Assembly: GCF_900089585.1 (NCBI RefSeq)
Contig: NZ_FLRH01000003.1
Span: forward strand, 1,225,001 to 1,289,000
Source of the DNA: Micromonospora sediminicola
GTDB lineage: Bacteria > Actinomycetota > Actinomycetes > Mycobacteriales > Micromonosporaceae
Length of the DNA stretch: 64,000 nucleotides
Reading direction: 5' to 3'
Below the pieces are notes generated by a model that saw only the letters and a list, made by a program, of their open reading frames with translations, did no database searches and was not told the DNA's origin. The translations under genes were made by a program, and so were the position numbers. This document shows positions 48,744 to 56,642 of this stretch, in pieces. Every line of letters starts with the position of its first letter. Positions within the stretch are counted from its first letter, which is position 1.

Positions 48744-50323
48744 CGCGTCGCCTCCACCGTTTCGCGGTCCGTCACCGAGTTCCGTTCCCGGCCGGACCCG
48801 CCGCCGTCCGTGCCCCGGGTGTGGGGATGATCGGTCCCGGCCGCGCCGCGGCCCCGGTCACCGGCCGCGTCGACGGGTGCGGGGTCCGAGCCGGGCGGGT
48901 CCGCCTCGGCGAGCCAACCGGCGATGCCGGCGACCGCGTCCCGGCAGCCGCCGCAGCCGGTGGCGGCGCGGGTCGCGGCGGACAGCGCGGTGACGCTCCG
49001 GGCGCCCGCGCGCCAGCAGGCGACCAGCGCACCCTTGCTCACGTCGTTGCACCGGCAGACGACGGCGGCGTCCGGCATCAGCGCCGGGGACGCGGCCGGT
49101 TCGGCCGGGGCGGCGCCGACCGCGCGGCCGAGCAGCAGCGCGCGCCGGTCCGTCGGCACCGGCGCGCCCCGGTCGAAGAGCTGCACCACCGTGCCGACCG
49201 TCGGGTTGTCGCCGAGCAGGATCGCCCCGGTCAGGCGCTCGTCGCGGATCCGCAGCCGGGCGTAGGTGCCCCGCGCGGGGTCGGTGAACGTCAGCTCCTC
49301 GACCGGCCCGGTCCCGGTCGGGACTCCGGCCACGTCGCCCATCGAGGCCAGGTCGATGCCGGCGGCCTTGAGCCGGGTCACCACCGGTCGGGGCCGGTAG
49401 CGGACCAGCGGGTCGCCGCCGGTCAGCAGGTCGGCGACCACCCGGGCCTGCGCCCAGGCCGGCGCGACGAGCCCGGTCGGCGTGCCGTCGTGCTGGGCGC
49501 AGTCGCCGATCGCCGAGATGCGCCGGTCGTCGGTCCGCATCCGGTCGTCCACCACCACGCCCCGGTCGACGGCCAGCCCGGCGGCCGCGGCCAGCGCGGT
49601 GTCGGGGCGGACGCCGCAGCAGAGCACCAGCAGGTCGGCGGCGACCGACTCGTCGTCGCCCAGGCGCAGGCGGACGCCGTCGGCGTCGGCGGTGACCCCG
49701 GTGGCGGGGACGCCCAACCGGACCCGGACGCCCAGCGCGGCGAGGGTGTCCACGAGGACCGCTCCGGCCGGCGGGTCGAGCTGGCGTTCCATCAGGTGGC
49801 CGACCGGGTGGACCACGGTCACGGCGACGCCCCGGGCGGCGAGCCCGCGGGCCGCCTCCAGCCCGAGCAGCCCGCCGCCGAGCACGAGGGCGTGGCGCGC
49901 GTCCCGGGCGGCGGCGAGGATCCGCCGGCAGTCGGCCAGCGTGCGGAACGGGACCACCCGGTCCGGCAGCGGGTCGAGCCCGGGCAGCGGCGGCACCACG
50001 GACCGGCTGCCGGTGGCGAGCACCAGGTGGTCGTAGCCGTGCCGGGCGCCGTCGGCGGTGCGCACCTCCCGGGCGGTCCGGTCGATCGCGGTGACCGGCG
50101 CGCCGGTCCGCACGTCCACGCCCGGGCCGACGGCCTCGACCAGTTCCAGGTCCGGCTCGTCGATCCGGCCGGCGAGCAGGGTGGAGAGCATGATCCGGTT
50201 GTACGCGCGGTGCGGCTCCGCCCCGAGCACGGTGACCCGGTGGTCGCCGTCGCGCGCGTGCAGCTCGGCGACGAGGCGGGCCCCGGCCATGCCGTACCCG
50301 ACGACCACGATCCGGGCGGTCAT
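48740..50323 (-). CDS. FAD/NAD(P) oxidoreductase with BFD iron-sulfur domain, nitrate reductase electron-transfer subunit
   Basis: A 527-residue flavoprotein related to the N-terminal half of NirB and to NasB/NasC electron-transfer subunits. FAD site VVVGYGMAGARLVAELHARD (GYGMAG at 9-14), NAD site ALVLGGGLLGLEAARGLAAR, the ISAIGDCAQH motif, and a BFD-like [2Fe-2S] site C423, C425, C457, C460. A 60-residue Asp/Gly/Pro-rich tail follows. It lacks the siroheme domain, so it should feed electrons from NAD(P)H to the adjacent nitrate reductase. ATG 50323 overlaps that gene's stop by 4 bases, and its own stop overlaps nirB. Confidence 0.9.
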   Translation of the reverse strand: MTARIVVVGYGMAGARLVAELHARDGDHRVTVLGAEPHRAYNRIMLSTLLAGRIDEPDLELVEAVGPGVDVRTGAPVTAIDRTAREVRTADGARHGYDHLVLATGSRSVVPPLPGLDPLPDRVVPFRTLADCRRILAAARDARHALVLGGGLLGLEAARGLAARGVAVTVVHPVGHLMERQLDPPAGAVLVDTLAALGVRVRLGVPATGVTADADGVRLRLGDDESVAADLLVLCCGVRPDTALAAAAGLAVDRGVVVDDRMRTDDRRISAIGDCAQHDGTPTGLVAPAWAQARVVADLLTGGDPLVRYRPRPVVTRLKAAGIDLASMGDVAGVPTGTGPVEELTFTDPARGTYARLRIRDERLTGAILLGDNPTVGTVVQLFDRGAPVPTDRRALLLGRAVGAAPAEPAASPALMPDAAVVCRCNDVSKGALVACWRAGARSVTALSAATRAATGCGGCRDAVAGIAGWLAEADPPGSDPAPVDAAGDRGRGAAGTDHPHTRGTDGGGSGRERNSVTDRETVEATR

Positions 50324-52428
50324 GCCGGCTCCACCCGGACCGCGCAGATCTTGAACTCGGGCATCCCGGAGACCGGGTCGAGCGCGTCGTTGGTGACCGA
50401 GTTGGCCCGGGCCGCGCCGGGCCAGTGGAACGGCGCGAAGACGGTGTCCGGCCGGATCGTCGGGGTGAGCCGGGCCGGCGCGCGCAGCTCGCCCCGGCGG
50501 GAGACCACGCGGACCGGCGTGCCGTCGGCCACGCCGAGCCGGGCGGCCAGGTCGGGGTGCAGCTCCACGAAGCCACCGGGGGCGGCCCGGCGCAACGCGG
50601 AAACGCGCCTGGTCTGGGTGCCGGACTGGTACTGGGCCAGCACCCGCCCGGTGGTGAGGTGCAGCGGGTAGTCGGCGCAGACCGGCTCGGCGGCCGGGCG
50701 GTGGGCCACCGGGTGGAACCGGGCCAGGCCGTCCGGGGTGGGGAACCGGTCGGTGAAGAGCCGGGGGTGGTCCGGCCCGTCGGGGTCCGGGCAGGGCCAG
50801 AAGACGCCGGTGTCGGCGTCGATCCGGTCCCAGGTGATCCCGGCGTAGTCGGCCGGGCCGCCGGCCGAGGCCCGGCGCAGTTCCTCGAACACCTCGCGCG
50901 GATCGCTCGGCAGCGGTGTCGCGCCGGGCAGCCGGTCGGCGAGCGCGGCGAGGATCTCCAGGTCGCTGCGGACGCCGACGGGCGGTTCCCGCAGCGCGCG
51001 GCGGCGCAGCACCCGACCCTCCAGGTTGGTCATCGTGCCGTCCTCCTCGGCCCACTGGGTCACCGGCAGCACCACGTCGGCCAACTCGGCCGTCTCCGAG
51101 CGGAGCAGGTCGGCGACCACGAGCAGGTCCAGGTCGCGCAGCCGGGACTCGATCCGGGCCGCGCGCGGGGCGGAGACGACCGGGTTGGAGCCGAAGACCA
51201 GCAACGCCCTCGGCCCGGCCGGGGTGCCGAGCGAGTCGAGCAGTTGGTAGGCCGGCACGCCCGGTCCCGGCAGCGTGGCCGGGTCGACGCCCCACACCCG
51301 GGCCACGTGCTCCCGGGCCGCCGGGTCGTCGATCCGCCGGTAGCCGGGGAGCTGGTCGGCCTTCTGCCCGTGTTCCCGTCCGCCCTGCCCGTTGCCCTGC
51401 CCGGTCAGGCAGCCGTAGCCGGAGCCGGGACGCCCGGGCAGGCCCAGGGCGAGCGCCAGGTTGACGAAGGCGGTGACCGTGTCGACGCCCTTGGCGTGCT
51501 GCTCGGCGCCCCGGGCGGTGAGGATGATCGCCCGGTCCACCGTGGCCAGTGCGCGGGCGGTGGCCTCCAGGTCGGCCGCCGGCACGCCGGAGAGCCGTTC
51601 CACAGCCGCCGGCCAGTAGCCGGCCACGGTCCGCCGGACCTCGTCGAAACCGGTGGTCCGGGCCGCCACGTACGTCCGGTCGACGAGGCCCTCGGTGAGT
51701 GCGACGTGCAGCAGCGCGTTCGCCACCGCCAGGTCGGTGCCGGGCAGCGGTTGCAGGTGCAGGTCGGCCTGGCGGGCGGTGGCGGTGGCCCGGGGGTCGA
51801 CCACGATCAGCCGGCCGCCGCGTTCCCGCAGCTCGGTGACGTGGCGCATGAGCGGCGGCATGGTCTCGGCCGGGTTCGCGCCGACCAGCAGCAGCGTGTC
51901 CGCCCGGCCGAGGTCGGCGAGCGGGAACGGCAGTCCCCGGTCGACGCCGAAGGCGCGGTTGCCGGCGGCGGCGGCCGACGACATGCACCAGCGGCCGTTG
52001 TAGTCGATGTGCCGGGTGCGCAGCGTGACCCGGGCGAAGCGGCCCAGCGCGTACGCCTTCTCGTTGGTCAGCCCGCCGCCGCCGAAGACCGCGACCGCGT
52101 CCGGCCCGTGCCGGTCCCGGACCGCTCCCAGCCCGGCGACGATCCGGTCCAGCGCCTCGTCCCACCCGGCCGGGCGCAGCGCTGCGCCGGGCCGGTCCCG
52201 CAGCAGCGGGGTGGTCAGTCGCTCCGGGTGGTCGAGCAGCTCGGCGGCGGTCCAGCCCTTCTGGCACAACCCACCCCGGTTGGTGGGGAAGTCCCGGGGG
52301 GCCACCTCGACGCGGTCGCCGGTCGCCCGAAGCGTCATGCCGCACTGGAGCGCGCAGTACGGGCAGTGCGTGGCGACCTCCCGGGGACGTACCCCCGTTC
52401 GCGTCGCCGTGCGTGCACCGTCTGTCAT
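50320..52428 (-). CDS. Assimilatory nitrate reductase catalytic subunit
   Basis: A 702-residue molybdopterin oxidoreductase (NasA/NasC/NarB type) that reduces nitrate to nitrite in the cytoplasm. The N-terminal [4Fe-4S] ligands are C22, C25, C29 and C55 (THCPYCALQCGM; GGLCQKG). Other motifs: RHIDYNGRWCMSSAAAAGN, a possible cofactor-region cysteine; VGANPAETMPPLMRH; DPRATATARQADLHLQPLPG; GQGNGQGGREHGQKADQLPG; and the C-terminal MopB-binding LHLTTGRVLAQYQSGTQTRR. No Tat signal is present. ATG 52428 is the only start upstream of the first cysteine. First gene of the five-gene operon, behind a GlnR-type box. Confidence 0.95.
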   Translation of the reverse strand: MTDGARTATRTGVRPREVATHCPYCALQCGMTLRATGDRVEVAPRDFPTNRGGLCQKGWTAAELLDHPERLTTPLLRDRPGAALRPAGWDEALDRIVAGLGAVRDRHGPDAVAVFGGGGLTNEKAYALGRFARVTLRTRHIDYNGRWCMSSAAAAGNRAFGVDRGLPFPLADLGRADTLLLVGANPAETMPPLMRHVTELRERGGRLIVVDPRATATARQADLHLQPLPGTDLAVANALLHVALTEGLVDRTYVAARTTGFDEVRRTVAGYWPAAVERLSGVPAADLEATARALATVDRAIILTARGAEQHAKGVDTVTAFVNLALALGLPGRPGSGYGCLTGQGNGQGGREHGQKADQLPGYRRIDDPAAREHVARVWGVDPATLPGPGVPAYQLLDSLGTPAGPRALLVFGSNPVVSAPRAARIESRLRDLDLLVVADLLRSETAELADVVLPVTQWAEEDGTMTNLEGRVLRRRALREPPVGVRSDLEILAALADRLPGATPLPSDPREVFEELRRASAGGPADYAGITWDRIDADTGVFWPCPDPDGPDHPRLFTDRFPTPDGLARFHPVAHRPAAEPVCADYPLHLTTGRVLAQYQSGTQTRRVSALRRAAPGGFVELHPDLAARLGVADGTPVRVVSRRGELRAPARLTPTIRPDTVFAPFHWPGAARANSVTNDALDPVSGMPEFKICAVRVEPA

Positions 52429-52452
52429 GTCGGAAAAGCGTGCCGGCGGGCG

Positions 52453-52490
52453 GTTTCCGGTCCGGGTCCCTTCTGTTTCGGTCCTGTCAA
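52453..52490 (-). promoter_or_regulatory. GlnR-type binding box upstream of the nitrate operon
   Basis: Read on the minus strand: TTGAC, six bases, GAAAC, six bases, GACCC, six bases, GAAAC. This matches the established Streptomyces GlnR pattern gTnAC-n6-GaAAC-n6-GtnAC-n6-GaAAC in three of four boxes with exact spacing. Its centre is 43 bases upstream of the nitrate reductase ATG, right for activation if the message is leaderless or nearly so. Confidence 0.65.
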
Positions 52491-52540
52491 GAGCGCCTCA
52501 CACCGCACGGGGGTGACGGGCCGAATCGTCGGGTTTAGAA

Positions 52541-52564
52541 TATGGGAAAGTTGTTCCATATAAT
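52541..52564 (+). promoter_or_regulatory. -10 element and inverted repeat before the methyltransferase
   Basis: TATAAT at 52559-52564 is a consensus -10 in unusually AT-rich DNA, 12 bases before the GTG at 52576. It overlaps an imperfect inverted repeat TATGG-GAAAGTTGTT-CCATA (52541-52560), a possible operator. No good -35 is present. Confidence 0.5.
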
Positions 52565-52575
52565 GGGAGACAATC

Positions 52576-53274
52576 GTGAGCGTGACGGACGCGTTCGACG
52601 CGGTGGCGGGCACCTACGACCAGGCCCGGCGACGGCTGGTGCCGTGCTTCGACGCCTTCTACGGCACCGCCGTCGAGGTGGCCGCGCCACCGTTGCGAAC
52701 GGCGCTCGCCGCCGGGCGTACCCCCGAGGTGCTGGACCTCGGGGCGGGCACCGGCCTGCTCTCCCTGCTGCTGGCCGCCGCGGTCCCCGGCGTCCGGCTG
52801 ACGCTGGTCGACGGCGCGCCCGCGATGCTGGCGGTGGCCACCGGCCACCTGGCCGCCCGGGGCGTGCCGCACCGCACGGTCCACGCCGACCTGGGCGACC
52901 CCCTGCCCGCCGGGCGGTACGACGCGGTGGTCTCCGCGCTGGCCGTCCACCACCTCGACGACGACGGCAAGCGGGCGCTCTACCGCCGGGTGGTGGACGC
53001 GCTGACGCCGGGCGGGGTGTTCGTCAACGCCGAGCAGGTGGCCGGCCCCACCCCGGCGCTCGACCGGCGTTACGACGAGGTGTGGACGGCGCGGATCACC
53101 GAGCGGGGCTCCGACGCCGCCGAGATCGCCGCCGCGCGGCAGCGGATGCGGCACGACCGCCCGGCGACCGTGGCCGAGCAGTGTCGCTGGCTCGCCGAGG
53201 CGGGCCTGGTCGACGTGGACTGCTTCTTCAAGGAGTGGCGGTTCGCCGTCTTCGGCGGCCACCGTCCGGGATGA
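52576..53274 (+). CDS. Class I SAM-dependent methyltransferase
   Basis: A 232-residue methyltransferase of the Methyltransf_11/25 type. AdoMet motif I is EVLDLGAGTGLLSLLLAAAV, motif II LTLVDGAPAMLAVATGHLAA, and the post-motif YDAVVSALAVHHLDDDGKRA is as in ubiquinone/small-molecule methyltransferases (UbiE-like proteins). Start GTG 52576 follows GGGAGA at a 5-base spacing and a TATAAT. It is divergent from the nitrate operon. The substrate is unknown. Confidence 0.88.
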   Translation: MSVTDAFDAVAGTYDQARRRLVPCFDAFYGTAVEVAAPPLRTALAAGRTPEVLDLGAGTGLLSLLLAAAVPGVRLTLVDGAPAMLAVATGHLAARGVPHRTVHADLGDPLPAGRYDAVVSALAVHHLDDDGKRALYRRVVDALTPGGVFVNAEQVAGPTPALDRRYDEVWTARITERGSDAAEIAAARQRMRHDRPATVAEQCRWLAEAGLVDVDCFFKEWRFAVFGGHRPG

Positions 53275-53348
53275 GGTCGGCTGTCCGGTTCGCCGGTGGG
53301 CGCGCGCGGGGATGACTGGTGGTCATACCTATGGGTAATCTCTCCGGC

Positions 53349-53609
53349 ATGACCGCCAAGGTGACGTTGTCGTTCTCCGACGAGACGATCGAGGAGGCGC
53401 GCCGGTTCGCCAAGCGGGAGGGCCTGTCCCTCTCCGCCTGGATGGACCAGGCCGCCCGGGAGAAGGCGCTGCGCGAGGTCTTCACCGCGCACGCCGCCGC
53501 CGTCAGCCGTGCCGGCCTGGACCTCGAATCCGCCGCCCTGGCCGACGCCCAGGAGGCCGCGCTGGTCGACGACGCCCTGTTCGGCGGTGGGCGCCCGCGT
53601 GCTGCGTAG
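53349..53609 (+). CDS. Antitoxin, MazE/RHH-like
   Basis: An 86-residue small acidic protein. The N-terminus (TAKVTLSFSDETIEEARRFA, then KREGLSLSAWMDQAAREKAL) is a strand-helix-helix typical of ribbon-helix-helix DNA-binding antitoxins, and the C-terminal half is acidic and Ala-rich as for a toxin-neutralising tail. ATG 53349 is preferred since TAATCT (53336-53341) lies 7 bases upstream (leaderless); GTG 53319 would add 10 residues. It overlaps the toxin gene. Confidence 0.82.
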   Translation: MTAKVTLSFSDETIEEARRFAKREGLSLSAWMDQAAREKALREVFTAHAAAVSRAGLDLESAALADAQEAALVDDALFGGGRPRAA

Positions 53610-53892
53610 GGGAGAGGTCTGGCGCATCTCCGGCGCCCGGGAACGGTTCGGCCTGGTCATCAGCTCCGACGTCTACAACTCCACCGACGTGCCGATCGTG
53701 ATCGTAGCCGAGGTGGTCGAGGAGTCGCTGTTGCGCGACTCGCCGCTGGCCGTCCGGATGGGCGGCTTCGTGGTGATGCCCGACCGGCTCTCCTCGCCGA
53801 TGAAGAAGTGGTTCAGCGAGTGCGTGGACGTGGCCGACACCGAGACCATGCAGCGGGTCGGCCGGGCGCTGCGCATCCTCCAGGAGCTGTGA
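53599..53892 (+). CDS. Toxin, MazF/PemK-like
   Basis: A 97-residue PemK/MazF-family protein, usually a sequence-specific endoribonuclease. It shows the start VLRRGEVWRISGARERFGLV, then ISSDVYNSTDVPIVIVAEVV and FVVMPDRLSSPMKKWFSECV. The conserved RGEVW and the following R/K-S region fit the family. GTG 53599 overlaps the antitoxin end by 11 bases; GTG 53587, four codons upstream, is an alternative. Gene order antitoxin-toxin with overlap is typical of type II modules. Confidence 0.82.
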   Translation: MLRRGEVWRISGARERFGLVISSDVYNSTDVPIVIVAEVVEESLLRDSPLAVRMGGFVVMPDRLSSPMKKWFSECVDVADTETMQRVGRALRILQEL

Positions 53893-53930
53893 CCGCCTCA
53901 CCGCCGCCGCCCGGCGGCCGTGCGATCTCC

Positions 53931-53984
53931 GTTTCCGGACCGACGCGCGCGGGGCACCCCGGGGAAACCGGCCGTTCCTAGCGT
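53931..53984 (+). promoter_or_regulatory. narK promoter with weaker GlnR-like box
   Basis: TAGCGT at 53979-53984 suits a -10. Upstream, GTTTC (53931), GACGC (53942), GGCAC (53953) and GAAAC (53964) recur every 11 bases, a degenerate gTnAC/GaAAC array centred about 41 bases before the expected start. Only the last box matches well. Confidence 0.35.
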
Positions 53985-54014
53985 CCCCCTCGTCACCGAC
54001 GAGGAGGAGCCGCC

Positions 54015-55394
54015 GTGAGCACGCTCGCCACCAGCACCACCACGACCCCGGCGCCGGTCGCCACCGGCCGGCCCGGGCGGATCACCGAATGGCGTCCCGA
54101 GGACCCGGCGTTCTGGGCCGCCGGCGGCGCCCGGGTGGCCCGGCGCAACCTGTACGTCTCGATCTTCGCCGAACACGTCGGCTTCTCCGTGTGGAGCCTC
54201 TGGTCGGTGGTGGTGCTCTTCCTCGGCCCGGAGTACGGCATCGACCCGGCCGGGAAGTTCCTGCTCACCGCCGTGCCGGCCGCGCTGGGGGCGGTGCTGC
54301 GGCTGCCGTACACGCTCGCCGTGGCCCGGTTCGGCGGCCGGAACTGGACCATCGTGAGCGCCCTGCTCCTGCTCGTGCCGGCGGTGCCGATGGCGGTGCT
54401 GATCGAGCCCGGGGTGTCGTACGCCACGCTGATGGTGCTGGCCTGCCTGTCCGGCGTGGGCGGCGGCAACTTCGCCTCCTCCATGGCCAACATCAACCTG
54501 TTCTTCCCGGACCGGCTCAAGGGCCGGGCGCTGGGGCTCAACGCCGGCGGCGGCAACCTCGGCGTGCCGGCCGTGCAGCTCGTCGGGCTGGCGGTGCTGG
54601 GCGTCGCGGGCGCCGCGTACCCCCGGCTGGTGCCGGCGGTCTACCTGCCGCTGATCGTGCTCGCCGCGCTGGCCGCGGCCCGCTGGCTGGACAACGTGCC
54701 CGGGGCGCGCAACGAGCCGGGCGCGCTGCGGGCGGCGGCCCGGGACCCGCACACCTGGGTGATGTCGCTGCTCTACGTCGGCACGTTCGGCTCGTTCATC
54801 GGTTTCGGCTTCGCCTTCGGCCAGGTGCTCCAGCTCCAGTTCCACGACCGGTTCCCCACCCCGGTCGACGCCGCCTGGCTGACCTTCCTCGGGCCGCTGG
54901 TCGGCTCGCTGGTCCGGCCGCTCGGCGGTCAGCTGGCCGACCGGCTCGGCGGGGCCCGGGTCACGTTCTGGAACTTCGTGGCGATGGCCGGCGGCGCCGC
55001 GCTGGTGCTGTACGCGGCCCGGGACCGGTCCTTCCCGCTCTACCTGGTCGGGTTCCTGGCGCTCTTCGTCTTCTCCGGGATCGGCAACGGTTCGACGTAC
55101 AAGATGATCCCGGCGATCTTCCGGGCCCGGGCGGCGGCCGAGACGGAGCGGACCGGCGACCCGGAGGCGGCGCGGCGGCGGGCCCGCCGGCTCTCCGGTG
55201 CGCTGATCGGCATCGCCGGCGCGGTCGGTGCCTCCGGCGGGGTGCTGGTGAACGTGGCGTTCCGGCAGTCGTTCCTGACCTCCGGCACCGCCGACGCCGC
55301 TTACCTGGCCTTCATCGGCTGGTACGCGCTCTGCTTCCTGGTGACCTGGGTGGTCTACCTCCGACCCGGGCCGCGTAGGCTGGCCGGCGTGTGA
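54015..55394 (+). CDS. narK: Nitrate/nitrite transporter NarK
   Basis: A 459-residue MFS transporter of the NNP family in the inner membrane, about 12 segments. Two nitrate signatures are visible: GVGGGNFASSMANINLFFPD and GIGNGSTYKMIPAIFRA. The substrate arginines should be in the early segments (RLPYTLAVARFGGRN). The 39 N-terminal residues are Thr/Pro-rich and cytoplasmic. GTG 54015 follows GAGGAGGAG with a good spacing. It supplies nitrate to the reductase operon, 1.6 kb away on the other strand, beyond the methyltransferase and toxin-antitoxin genes. Confidence 0.95.
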   Translation: MSTLATSTTTTPAPVATGRPGRITEWRPEDPAFWAAGGARVARRNLYVSIFAEHVGFSVWSLWSVVVLFLGPEYGIDPAGKFLLTAVPAALGAVLRLPYTLAVARFGGRNWTIVSALLLLVPAVPMAVLIEPGVSYATLMVLACLSGVGGGNFASSMANINLFFPDRLKGRALGLNAGGGNLGVPAVQLVGLAVLGVAGAAYPRLVPAVYLPLIVLAALAAARWLDNVPGARNEPGALRAAARDPHTWVMSLLYVGTFGSFIGFGFAFGQVLQLQFHDRFPTPVDAAWLTFLGPLVGSLVRPLGGQLADRLGGARVTFWNFVAMAGGAALVLYAARDRSFPLYLVGFLALFVFSGIGNGSTYKMIPAIFRARAAAETERTGDPEAARRRARRLSGALIGIAGAVGASGGVLVNVAFRQSFLTSGTADAAYLAFIGWYALCFLVTWVVYLRPGPRRLAGV

Positions 55395-55440
55395 CCCGCG
55401 CCATGGAAAACGCGCAGGCCACGCGTGGTGCGACCCCGTT

Positions 55441-55470
55441 TTGACCTGCCACCGGGCGGCCGGGTATCGT
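55441..55470 (+). promoter_or_regulatory. Probable rplM-rpsI promoter
   Basis: TTGACC (55441-55446), 18 bases, TATCGT (55465-55470) form a good vegetative promoter. A leader of about 125 bases follows. A TACGCT at 55512-55517 might be a second -10. Confidence 0.6.
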
Positions 55471-55603
55471 TGCCTGCTGTTGTACGACATTCTTAGGCGT
55501 GCCGCATCAGGTACGCTTGGTCGTTCGTGCGCGCTGGTTCGACTGGGAAGCCCCGGTTACCTCGGCGCGCGACCCCAGACCGACGACGAGACAAGGTAGA
55601 CCT

Positions 55604-56047
55604 GTGCGTACGTACAGCCCGAAGCCGGGTGAGATCGAGCGTCAGTGGCACGTCATCGACGCCTCTGATGTCGTGCTGGGCCGCCTGGCGACCCACGCCG
55701 CCACGCTGCTGCGTGGCAAGCACAAGCCGACTTTCGCGCCGCACGTCGACACGGGCGACTTCGTCGTCATCGTGAACGCGGGCAAGGTCGCGCTGACCGG
55801 CAACAAGCGCCAGACCAAGGTCGCTTACCGCCACTCCGGTTACCCGGGTGGTCTGAAGCGGGTCGGCTACGACGAGCTGCTCACCAAGCGGCCCGAGCGG
55901 GCCATCGAGCTGGCCGTGAAGGGCATGCTCCCGCACAACAAGCTGGGCCGTCAGCTCCTCAAGAAGCTGAAGGTCTACGCCGGTGCCGAGCACCCGCACG
56001 GCGCGCAGCAGCCGGCGCCGTTCGAGATCAAGCAGATCGCGCAGTGA
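55604..56047 (+). CDS. rplM: 50S ribosomal protein L13
   Basis: L13 is an early-assembly 50S protein. The product is 147 residues, the standard actinobacterial length. It starts [20 protein letters not shown] and includes [20 protein letters not shown] and [20 protein letters not shown]. The GTG at 55604 is chosen because it gives the standard N-terminus; an upstream open frame starting at 55499 is not L13-like. rpsI starts 20 bases after the stop. Confidence 0.96.
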   Translation: MRTYSPKPGEIERQWHVIDASDVVLGRLATHAATLLRGKHKPTFAPHVDTGDFVVIVNAGKVALTGNKRQTKVAYRHSGYPGGLKRVGYDELLTKRPERAIELAVKGMLPHNKLGRQLLKKLKVYAGAEHPHGAQQPAPFEIKQIAQ

Positions 56048-56067
56048 GCGCGGGCGAAGGAAGCAGC

Positions 56068-56532
56068 ATGACCGACATCACCGAGACCGAGGTCGCCCCC
56101 GAGGCCACCGAGGCGCCGGCGCCCGTCGCGCGCGCGCCCCGCGGTGACCGCCCGATCCAGACCGTGGGTCGGCGCAAGGAAGCCATCGTCCGGGTCCGGA
56201 TCGTCCCCGGCAGTGGCAAGATCACCTGCAACGGCCGTGACCTCGAGGCCTACTTCCCGAGCAAGGTGCACCAGCAGCTCATCAAGGACCCGCTGGTCAC
56301 CGCCGAGAAGCCCGAGGCGTTCGACGTGATCGCCAACCTGCGGGGCGGCGGCACCACCGGCCAGGCCGGCGCGCTGCGGCTCGCCATCGCCCGGGCGCTG
56401 ATCGTCAACGAGCCCGACGACCGCCCGGCCCTGAAGAAGGCCGGCTTCCTGACCCGTGACGCCCGGGTCAAGGAGAGCAAGAAGTACGGCCTCAAGAAGG
56501 CCCGTAAGGCTCCCCAGTACTCGAAGCGCTGA
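56068..56532 (+). CDS. rpsI: 30S ribosomal protein S9
   Basis: S9's C-terminal tail touches P-site tRNA. The product is 154 residues. About 30 acidic and Ala/Pro-rich residues precede the core [20 protein letters not shown]. It includes [20 protein letters not shown] and ends with the tRNA-contacting [12 protein letters not shown] tail. ATG 56068 has a GAAGGAAG site; GTG 56044 overlaps the rplM stop and is a possible alternative adding 8 residues. Confidence 0.96.
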   Translation: MTDITETEVAPEATEAPAPVARAPRGDRPIQTVGRRKEAIVRVRIVPGSGKITCNGRDLEAYFPSKVHQQLIKDPLVTAEKPEAFDVIANLRGGGTTGQAGALRLAIARALIVNEPDDRPALKKAGFLTRDARVKESKKYGLKKARKAPQYSKR

Positions 56533-56561
56533 TCACCACCAGCGACTTGTACTTCTGACGG

Positions 56562-56603
56562 ACGGCCGGGTCCGCCTCCCCTCCCGGGAGGCGGCCCGGC
56601 CGT
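56562..56603 (+). terminator. Terminator after rpsI
   Basis: Two 9-base-pair helices (56562-56570 with 56595-56603; 56572-56580 with 56586-56594), split by one bulged T, close a CTCCC loop. It lies between rpsI and glmM. Confidence 0.8.
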
Positions 56604-56642
56604 TCCGCGTTTCTCCTCTCAACGGCACGGAGGTTGGCGGGT

